46,525 bases of DNA, taken from positions 249 to 46,773 of the forward strand of contig JAIMKV010000036.1 of NCBI GenBank assembly GCA_020692205.1, in the 5' to 3' direction. Made by a program: the position numbers and the translations under genes. Below, piece after piece: positions 40,552-46,525 of the stretch; the first letter of the stretch is position 1, and every line of letters starts with the position of its first letter. Below the pieces are notes generated by a model. It was given only the letters and a program-made list of their open reading frames with translations. It was not told the DNA's origin and ran no database searches. This stretch comes from Myxosarcina sp. GA_180221_E-2-1-MAG-40_15. Lineage in GTDB: Bacteria; Cyanobacteriota; Cyanobacteriia; Cyanobacteriales; Xenococcaceae.

Positions 40552-41550
40552 ATGAAAATAGTTTTTTTTGGTACGCCTCAGTTTGCCGTCCCAACTTTAA
40601 TCAAACTGCTTGAATCTGATATCGAAGTTCTAGCTGTGGTAACGCAACCTGATAAGAGAAGAGGTCGAGGTAATCAGACTCAGTCCTCAGCCATAAAACA
40701 GATAGCACTAGAGCATAGTTTACCAATATGGCAACCTAAAAGGATTAAAAAAGAGCAAGAAACGTTGGCTCAACTTAAAGCTACTGAGGCAGATGCTTTC
40801 GTAGTTGTAGCTTATGGGCAAATTCTCTCCCTTGAAATTTTGGCTATGCCTAGATTAGGATGCATTAACGTGCATGGTTCTTTGTTACCAAGCTATCGTG
40901 GTGCTGCGCCCATTCAATGGAGTATGGTTAATGGCGATCGCACTACGGGAATTACGACGATGTTAATGAATGCGGGCATGGATACGGGAGATATCTTGCT
41001 TCAGGCCGAAACCGAAATTAAGCTGCTGGATAATGCTCATGATTTAGCGGTAATTCTGGCTAATCAAGGAGCAGATTTGTTATTAGAAACTTTATTTAAA
41101 CTAGAAGCTCAGGCAATTACGCCTACTCCTCAAGATGACCGCCTGGCTACTTATGCCAGATTAATTGAGAAATCCGACTTTGCGATCGACTGGTCACAAA
41201 GTGCGATCGCCATCCATAATCAAGTACGCGGTTTTTTTCCCAATTGTTTTGCTACCTTACAAGATCAAAAACTCAAGCTTAGTGCCACAGTGCCGATTAC
41301 TAAAAGTACGCTCAATAGCCTGCCAGAAGAATATAGCAGTCTAAAGCAGCAATATCCAGAATTAGCTTCGCTGACGGGTCAACCTGGAGCAATAGTCCAG
41401 AAGCTCAAAAACCAAGGTGCAGTAGTGCAGACAGGTTCAGGTCTGCTGCTCCTCAAACAAGTTCAGCTTGCTGGAAAACGCGCTCAATCTGGTTGGGATT
41501 TTGTCAATGGAATGCGTTTAGAGGTGGGAACTGTATTCGATAACGGATGA
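40552..41550 (+). CDS. fmt: Methionyl-tRNA formyltransferase
   Basis: The 332-residue protein begins [20 protein letters not shown], then [14 protein letters not shown]. The catalytic block is [20 protein letters not shown], with [13 protein letters not shown] following (Asn, His and Asp of the formyltransferase fold). The C-terminal OB domain, which binds tRNA, covers about 210-332 and includes [20 protein letters not shown] and [16 protein letters not shown]. It formylates initiator Met-tRNA. The C-terminal domain holds a slightly longer loop than usual. It converges on mrp across a heptamer repeat array. Confidence 0.96.
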   Translation: MKIVFFGTPQFAVPTLIKLLESDIEVLAVVTQPDKRRGRGNQTQSSAIKQIALEHSLPIWQPKRIKKEQETLAQLKATEADAFVVVAYGQILSLEILAMPRLGCINVHGSLLPSYRGAAPIQWSMVNGDRTTGITTMLMNAGMDTGDILLQAETEIKLLDNAHDLAVILANQGADLLLETLFKLEAQAITPTPQDDRLATYARLIEKSDFAIDWSQSAIAIHNQVRGFFPNCFATLQDQKLKLSATVPITKSTLNSLPEEYSSLKQQYPELASLTGQPGAIVQKLKNQGAVVQTGSGLLLLKQVQLAGKRAQSGWDFVNGMRLEVGTVFDNG

Positions 41551-41564
41551 GCCAAAAAAATTAT

Positions 41565-41606
41565 CTTTTAAGCTTTTAGCTTTTAGCTAATGGCTAATAG
41601 CTATTG
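41565..41606. repeat. GCT-type heptamer array between fmt and mrp
   Basis: On the plus strand five heptamers of the form GCTNNNN follow in phase from 41,572 (GCTTTTA twice, GCTAATG, GCTAATA, GCTATTG). They fill the gap between the two convergent genes and are related to the array at 45,672-45,720. Confidence 0.75.
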
Positions 41607-41609
41607 AAT

Positions 41610-42671
41610 TTATGCAAACGCCGCGATCGAGACTTTGGCAGCAATCTGTTCAGCGATCGCCACTAAAGCTTTAGCCGATGCCGACTCAGGATCAGCAACT
41701 ACAATGGGAATCCCGTTGTCTCCTCCCTCTCTTAGGGCAATTTCTAAGGGAACGCAGCCTAATAAAGGAAGATCTAATTCTCGCGCCGTTCTTTCACCAC
41801 CGCCAGAACCGAACAAATCGTAGCTTTTTTCGGGCAGATCAGGAGGAATAAAATAGCTCATGTTCTCCACAATTCCTAGGAGATTTACGCCTAACTGCTG
41901 GAACATTTTTAAACCACGACGGGCATCAATCAAAGATACAGTCTGAGGCGTGGTGACAATTACCGCCCCTGCCATCGGTACAGCCTGAGCCATAGTTAAT
42001 TGAGCGTCTCCTGTACCTGGGGGCATATCCACGATTAAATAATCTAGTTCGCCCCACTCTACCTGGTACAGAAACTGGCGAATAATACCGTTGAGCATTG
42101 GACCTCGCCAAATCACTGGCTGATCTGGGTCAATCAAAAATGCCATAGAAATTAGCTTCACACCATGATTGAACGCAGGCTCTAGTATTTCGCTATTACT
42201 GCCTTGCTTGACCGCAATTTTGGCATCAGATAAGCCAAACATATTCGGCGCGTTAGGACCATAGATATCAGCATCTAATAAGCCGACTTTAGCACCTTTA
42301 GCAGCCAAAGCCACCGCTACATTAACAGCCACAGAACTTTTGCCTACACCGCCTTTGCCGCTAGAGATGGCAATAATATTTTTGATTCCTGGAACCGAGG
42401 TGCGATCGGGTAGAGATTTTTGCTGAGGAGTTTCGGCAGTTACTTCTACTTCTACTGTTTCTACTCCTGGAAGTTTTTTGACCGCAGTTTGACAATCTTC
42501 CACAATAAATTCTCTTAGGGGACAAGCAGGAGTGGTTAAGACTAAAGTAAAGCTGACTTTTCCTCCATCTACCGTCACGTTGCGAATCATATTTAGCTCG
42601 ACAAGACTTTTGTGTAGCTCTGGGTCTTGTACGGGACGTAATACTTCTAAAATTGATTGAGTGTCCAACAT
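41610..42671 (-). CDS. Mrp/NBP35-type P-loop ATPase, Fe-S cluster carrier
   Basis: The product (353 residues from ATG 42,671) is placed by a good ribosome site, GAGG, eight bases upstream; the open frame to 42,725 is upstream leader. Residues about 1-80 form an FeS-assembly P/DUF59 domain (EVLRPVQDPELHKSLVELNM). The P-loop is IISSGKGGVGKSSVAVNVAV, typical of the MRP family, with later DADIYGPNAPNMFGL, WRGPMLNGIIRQFLYQVEW and VDMPPGTGDAQL. The CxxC motif found near ENMSYF in many Mrp proteins is absent here (ENMSYFIPPDLPEKSYDLFG), as I recall for other cyanobacterial members. It should carry or transfer Fe-S clusters. Confidence 0.9.
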   Translation of the reverse strand: MLDTQSILEVLRPVQDPELHKSLVELNMIRNVTVDGGKVSFTLVLTTPACPLREFIVEDCQTAVKKLPGVETVEVEVTAETPQQKSLPDRTSVPGIKNIIAISSGKGGVGKSSVAVNVAVALAAKGAKVGLLDADIYGPNAPNMFGLSDAKIAVKQGSNSEILEPAFNHGVKLISMAFLIDPDQPVIWRGPMLNGIIRQFLYQVEWGELDYLIVDMPPGTGDAQLTMAQAVPMAGAVIVTTPQTVSLIDARRGLKMFQQLGVNLLGIVENMSYFIPPDLPEKSYDLFGSGGGERTARELDLPLLGCVPLEIALREGGDNGIPIVVADPESASAKALVAIAEQIAAKVSIAAFA

Positions 42672-43548
42672 TTTATTATCCTCTAGAGAGCGATCGCGCT
42701 GATCGCCGTTATTGATTAAAACCAAGTATTGTTACCTACTTTTTAATTATTAACGCAAAGGGTTCATCGAAGCAATGAACAATTATTTTGGGTAGAGCTT
42801 ACAGCCGTTTTCAGTTGAATAGACTCCGTTGTTGATTAGTTAGTTCGTCTATCACGGATACCGCTCATTTGGACGCGGGGGATGCGCCACCTGCGGGCGC
42901 AGATCCAACCGTGCTGGTGAAAAGTGCAGTAAGTATTTATATCCAAAATATTAGTTAACTTATTTAAACTTTTTGACGACAAATTATCTTGATTGGCTAC
43001 TATTAAAAGTAGTAAAATATTAATTTAATAAATTTCCAGCAATATTCTGCCTGAGTGAGATAAAAGTAAATATCAAACTACAAAAGACTAAATCTGAAAC
43101 ATAGTTTTCTAGCTTGATCATTAATTTATCTACATCTTTTTTGCTAAAAACTAGTCTAAAAAGCACTTGATTGCCTTATTTTCTTATTTAATAGCTTGAG
43201 GCTTGTGGTTGAATAAGTGTCAAATCAAAGAAAAACGAAAATATTTAAGCCTCAAAAATAATCAAATAAGCTGTCCAGCTTTTGGCAGAATGTTATTAAT
43301 TTAAAGCTATCACTAAATTAATTGATTCGGTAACAAGTTATTGCTAACTTTTTGCTGAAACAGAACTACAAAATATCAGGATAAATTAATCAGACCAAAA
43401 TGGAGAATGACTGACTTTTGCTTAGCCATTCATGAAGTCTCCTTAACGTTATTTTCGGGTTGATTGCTAGTTACTTGCGATGAATAAAGATGATTTAAGT
43501 TAACTTCGTCATTTTGGCTGCATCAATACACTAGTCAGGAGAATTGAC
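42672..43548. other. 877-base gene-poor region with a GC-rich patch
   Basis: No convincing ORF is found here. Most of it is AT-rich and featureless. At about 42,847-42,910 there is a GC-rich patch containing CGTCTATCACGGA, GGACGCGGGGGATGCGCC and CTGCGGGCGCAGATCC, quite unlike its surroundings. It shares 13 bases with the hairpin element at the end of the small terminase gene. The end of the region holds the promoter and ribosome site (CAGGAGA) for the RTX gene. Confidence 0.6.
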
Positions 43549-43758
43549 ATGAGTAATTTATTGCATGAAGAACATCAATCCCATTCCTCTTCCTCATCTA
43601 TAGATCACGAAAGCGATCGCCTTAATGGCTTGAACGGTGACGATTGGATTCAAGGCGGACTCGGTGATGATTTTGCCTGGGGTGGTAATGGTAATGACTG
43701 GATTAGAGGTGATGATGATTATACTTCTGAAGGTGGCGATGATATGCTCTATGACTGA
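43549..43758 (+). CDS. Small RTX-type calcium-binding protein, N-terminal part of a split gene
   Basis: The 69-residue product has a short Ser/His-rich start, then RTX nonapeptide-like repeats: LNGLNGDDWIQGGLGDD, WGGNGNDWIRGDDD and EGGDDMLYD. The GGxGxD pattern binds calcium in a beta roll. RTX proteins normally have longer arrays and a C-terminal domain; here a stop follows GGDDMLYD. The matching C-terminal part continues in another frame (43,751-43,939). A good ribosome site, CAGGAGA, lies before ATG 43,549. Probably a remnant of a larger secreted protein, though coupled expression is possible. Confidence 0.6.
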   Translation: MSNLLHEEHQSHSSSSSIDHESDRLNGLNGDDWIQGGLGDDFAWGGNGNDWIRGDDDYTSEGGDDMLYD

Positions 43759-43939
43759 TTTTCAAATCGAGTTTGATACTTTAGTGTTTTATACTGGCAT
43801 TACTTCTGAAACTGTTTCGATTACTCAGCTAGATAATAATACGGCACTTTCTTTTGGTGATGAAACCTTAGCTATTCTCAATGAAGTCAAGGCTGAGGAT
43901 TTAATCGCTGCTGGAGGTGATGTTTTTCTAGATGCTTAA
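43751..43939 (+). pseudogene. RTX C-terminal part, displaced frame
   Basis: ATG 43,751 overlaps the TGA of the preceding ORF (ATGACTGA). The 62 residues, MTDFQIEFDTLVFYTGITSE then LDNNTALSFGDETLAILNE, match the region that normally follows RTX repeats (a 'DF-x-x-x-x-DTLVF-x-x-GI' block). So one RTX gene has lost central repeats and shifted frame. The peptide upstream of Met43,751 in this frame is hydrophobic, out-of-frame translation of the repeats and is not counted. Confidence 0.55.
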
Positions 43940-43950
43940 GCTAGTGGTTG

Positions 43951-45657
43951 TTAATTGCCCGAACCTTGACGTTGTTCAAAAGCGGCGATCGCTGTATGTA
44001 ATGTCGGATAAATATGTTCGGCGGTCATATTTTTGAGAAACTCGGCTTTTTTTAATTCCAGATACAAATCCTGTTTAACTCGCGTCATCGCAAAGATAAT
44101 ATTTTTAGCGGTTACTTCAGCTTTTAATTCTGCCAGCATATCAATAGCGGTGATGTCTATTTCGACGTTGGCTTCCATGTTTAAAACCAACCATTCAACG
44201 GGAGTTGTTTCGGCTTGAATGGCTTCGAGCGATCGCTGTTTAAAATTCTCCGCATTAGCAAAACACAAAGGCGCATCATAGCGATAGATCAACAATCCTG
44301 GGATGGTTGTTGCTCCTTCCCAGTCATCAATATCATGGAGTCCAGGTAGATCGGGAACTGTGCCTAATACGGCATCGTGGGGACGAGCAACCCGATAAAA
44401 TAGCTCAATTACCGATAAGCTAACCGCAATTCCCACGCCGACTAAAATACCAGTTGCTAGTACGGCAATGGTAGTGGCGATCGCCAAAATAAACTCACTA
44501 CGGCGAAATCGATACAGCCTAATAAATTCGGAAACTTCAATTAGTTTAGTCGCAGCATAAATAACAATCGCACCTAAAGCTGCATTGGGAAACAAGGCTA
44601 ACACAGGGCGGAGAAACAACAGGACAATAATTACTGCTACCATTGCTACTAAAGAAAACAACTGACTTTTACTACCCAAAGAATCACCAATCACGGTACG
44701 ACTGCCGCTACTGCTGATCGGGAATCCCTGCATTAATCCATTCCCGAAGTTAGCCACACCCAAAGCTAACAATTCTTGATTAGCATCAATTTTATAGTTA
44801 TTGCGATTAGCAAATGCTCTAGCTGTCAAGACGTTATCAGAATAACCGACAATCGAGATTCCTACTGCCGAAGCAACCAGAGAACTTAAATCTTGAACAG
44901 ATACTTGGGGAATAGCAAACTGAGGTAAACCAGCGGGTATTTCTCCCACTACCGCCACCCCACGATTATCTAGATTAAATATTGCCACTGCAGCGGTGGA
45001 GAGTAAAACAGCTATTAAAGGGATGGGTGCATTAGGAAAGGGACGCTGGAGAGCAAATAAAAAAACCAAAACGGCAATGCTTAAAATCAGCGTCGGAGTA
45101 TGAGCTAACTGTAGCTTACTGACAAATTCGCTAATTTGCCCAAAAAAAGCATCCGCTTCAATCTCGATCTTGCCAATCTTGCCGATTTGTCCGCCGATCA
45201 TAATTAGGGCAATACCAGCCATATAACCAATCAAAACTGGTTTGGACAGTAAGTCCGCTAAAAACCCTAGTCGGGCAACATAGGCGACAATGTACACCAG
45301 TCCCATAATAATTGCCAGCAAAGCAGCTAGACTAACATAAGTATCGCTTCTCGCTGCTGCCAAAGGTGCGATCGCCACTGCCGTCATCACGGCGGTACTG
45401 GATTCTGGACCAATGGACAGCTGGGGTGATGAACCAAATATGGCGTAAATAATCATCGGCGGTAAAATTGCCCACAAACCCGCTACAGGCTCAACTCCTG
45501 CCAACTCTCCATAGGCCATGCACTGGGGAATCAAATAAGCTGCTACCGTCAAACCCGCTAAGATATCGCCTCTGAGCCATGTCCTACGATAAGACAGCAA
45601 TTTTCTTAACCCAGGCAGTTGAATTGAAAAAGAGTTACGGGTTTTGGCTTTGGTCAT
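43951..45657 (-). CDS. SulP-family anion transporter with STAS domain
   Basis: The 568-residue protein has the SulP layout: an N-terminal signature (LPGLRKLLSYRRTWLRGDIL, then AGLTVAAYLIPQCMAYGELA), about 12-14 membrane helices, IFGSSPQLSIGPESSTAVM and GFPISSSGSRTVIGDSLGSK. A C-terminal cytoplasmic STAS domain follows (about 450-560; TTPVEWLVLNMEANVEIDIT, then AIDMLAELKAEV). Cyanobacterial relatives include the BicA bicarbonate transporter and sulfate transporters; I cannot decide the substrate from this sequence. It starts at ATG 45,657 and converges on the RTX fragment with an 11-base gap. Confidence 0.9.
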   Translation of the reverse strand: MTKAKTRNSFSIQLPGLRKLLSYRRTWLRGDILAGLTVAAYLIPQCMAYGELAGVEPVAGLWAILPPMIIYAIFGSSPQLSIGPESSTAVMTAVAIAPLAAARSDTYVSLAALLAIIMGLVYIVAYVARLGFLADLLSKPVLIGYMAGIALIMIGGQIGKIGKIEIEADAFFGQISEFVSKLQLAHTPTLILSIAVLVFLFALQRPFPNAPIPLIAVLLSTAAVAIFNLDNRGVAVVGEIPAGLPQFAIPQVSVQDLSSLVASAVGISIVGYSDNVLTARAFANRNNYKIDANQELLALGVANFGNGLMQGFPISSSGSRTVIGDSLGSKSQLFSLVAMVAVIIVLLFLRPVLALFPNAALGAIVIYAATKLIEVSEFIRLYRFRRSEFILAIATTIAVLATGILVGVGIAVSLSVIELFYRVARPHDAVLGTVPDLPGLHDIDDWEGATTIPGLLIYRYDAPLCFANAENFKQRSLEAIQAETTPVEWLVLNMEANVEIDITAIDMLAELKAEVTAKNIIFAMTRVKQDLYLELKKAEFLKNMTAEHIYPTLHTAIAAFEQRQGSGN

Positions 45658-45671
45658 GTAATGCGATTAAA

Positions 45672-45720
45672 GTTTGAAGTTTGAAGCTAAAAGCTAAAAG
45701 CTAAAAGCTAAAAGCTAATA
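45672..45720. repeat. Heptamer array (GTTTGAA / GCTAAAA), includes the regulator's stop codon
   Basis: Seven perfect-phase heptamers: GTTTGAA twice, GCTAAAA four times, GCTAATA once. They fill the gap between the regulator gene and the SulP start, and the last unit encodes the regulator's final Tyr and TAG stop on the minus strand. It is an STRR-like array. Confidence 0.85.
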
Positions 45721-46410
45721 TTTACCCTTTATTCTGGCTTGGTTGTTAATAAATTGATAGCCGACTCCTCGAACCGTGGCAATTAAATCATTGGCTAACT
45801 TTTTGCGCAAATAACCGACATAGACATCGACAATATTTGAGCCAGGATCGTAATTATATCCCCAGACATGGTCTAATAACTGTTCTCGGCTCAGTACTTG
45901 TCCTTGGTGTCGGATAAACGTTTCTAGGAGTGTAAATTCTCGTTCAGATAGTTCGACTAATTGATGTTTAAAAGTTACTTGACGAGTTAATAAATCGAGG
46001 GTCAAATTTTCGGCGGTTAAGATCGTTTGGTTGTTAGTAGTAGCTGGTTGAGCAACATTCATCCGTAGACGGATTCGTGCTAGCAATTCTTCAAAACGAA
46101 AGGGTTTGGTCATATAATCATCTGCGCCACCTTCGAGTCCAGCTAGTTTATCTTGAAGATCATCACGGGCTGTCAGAATAATAATGGGTAAAGATATTCC
46201 TTGTCCTCTTAATTCTTCAAGAACAGCTAAACCATCTTTTTTCGGCAGTCCCAAATCGAGCAAAAGCAGGTCAAAATTATGATCCAATGACATAGAAACC
46301 ACTTCCAGCCCATTGGTGGCAATTGTAATGGTATAACCTTTTGCCCGTAATCCTTTAGCTAAAAAAGAAGCAATTCGGGGTTCATCTTCAGCAATTAAAA
46401 TTCGATTCAT
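45715..46410 (-). CDS. OmpR/PhoB-family response regulator
   Basis: The product (231 residues from ATG 46,410) has a receiver domain with the acidic pair in ILIAEDEPRI, phospho-acceptor Asp52 in LLLLDLGLPKKDG, IIILTARDD and the Lys in DDYMTKPFRFEELLARIRLR. The C-terminal winged helix has LSEREFTLLETFIRHQGQVL, then SREQLLDHVWGYNYDPGSN and VDVYVGYLRKKLA with TVRGVGYQF. It binds DNA and controls transcription when phosphorylated by a kinase, but no kinase gene is next to it in the window. It is similar in style to RppA-like regulators. The TTG at 46,419 is open in frame, but ATG 46,410 is the family start. Confidence 0.92.
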   Translation of the reverse strand: MNRILIAEDEPRIASFLAKGLRAKGYTITIATNGLEVVSMSLDHNFDLLLLDLGLPKKDGLAVLEELRGQGISLPIIILTARDDLQDKLAGLEGGADDYMTKPFRFEELLARIRLRMNVAQPATTNNQTILTAENLTLDLLTRQVTFKHQLVELSEREFTLLETFIRHQGQVLSREQLLDHVWGYNYDPGSNIVDVYVGYLRKKLANDLIATVRGVGYQFINNQARIKGKY

Positions 46411-46525
46411 AACCAGCAAAATTAGCTTGAATTTCCCTTATTTATGACTTATTTAACGGTAAAATCAAGGTAAAGATGTAAGTATTCAGGTATCAAAAAG
46501 AGATAAATAGTTGCAAGAGAGAAGA

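Noticed and set aside
43637-43750. Hydrophobic N-terminal part of the second RTX frame as a membrane peptide
   Set aside because: It is out-of-frame translation of the Gly/Asp RTX repeats.
1-46525. CRISPR array
   Set aside because: No regularly spaced direct repeats with unique spacers were seen; the repeats present are heptamer arrays and palindromes.

Overview
The window is cyanobacterial chromosome. It holds genes for magnesium chelatase (chlI), the photosystem I subunit PsaK, an NblS/Hik33-type kinase and a SulP transporter. Copies of the HIP1 octamer (GCGATCGC) occur throughout, and runs of short heptamer repeats of the cyanobacterial STRR kind punctuate intergenic spaces and even coding sequences. 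AT-rich spacers and gene content suggest a unicellular or baeocyte-forming lineage; I cannot name the genus.

Left half (1 to about 25,631): the late half of a siphovirus-like prophage. Structural genes run right to left on the minus strand: terminase small and large subunits, a gpW-like connector, lambda-type portal, a prohead protease fused to an HK97-fold capsid protein, two small proteins, a FII-like head-tail joining protein, a fibre-like protein with an accessory protein, a tail-terminator candidate, the tail tube protein, tail chaperones with a probable -1 frameshift, a 2790-residue tape measure protein, a small HTH protein, then the tail-tip set DUF2163, NlpC/P60 peptidase and DUF2460 fused to a VWA domain, and a further tail gene cut by the window edge. 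An HNH endonuclease gene faces the other way at the right end. Next to it (25,580-25,631) lies an orphan 3' part of a tRNA-Tyr(GUA) gene, best read as the attachment-site duplication that marks the prophage's right border. Integrase, lysis genes and the intact tRNA-Tyr should lie to the left, outside the window.

Most unusual in the prophage are: a probable alpha/beta-hydrolase domain with a Ser-Asp-His arrangement inside the tape measure; the VWA domain on the tail-tip protein; and palindromic or heptameric repeats sitting in frame inside essential virion genes. One 30-nt sequence occurs in both the portal and terminase genes but is read in different frames. The 5' leader of the capsid gene contains two interleaved perfect inverted repeats that can pair together only as a pseudoknot.

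Right half (25,700-46,525): host housekeeping genes on both strands. These are DUF429, chlI, an MlaF-like ABC ATPase with an MCE/MlaD protein, a small hydrophilic protein, a DUF305 lipoprotein, an M42-like peptidase, DUF1823, argF, a DUF1400 alpha/beta hydrolase, psaK, trpF, purD, nblS, fmt, an Mrp-type P-loop ATPase, a tiny split RTX gene, a SulP transporter and an OmpR-family regulator. These are mostly ordinary apart from decayed fragments and repeats.
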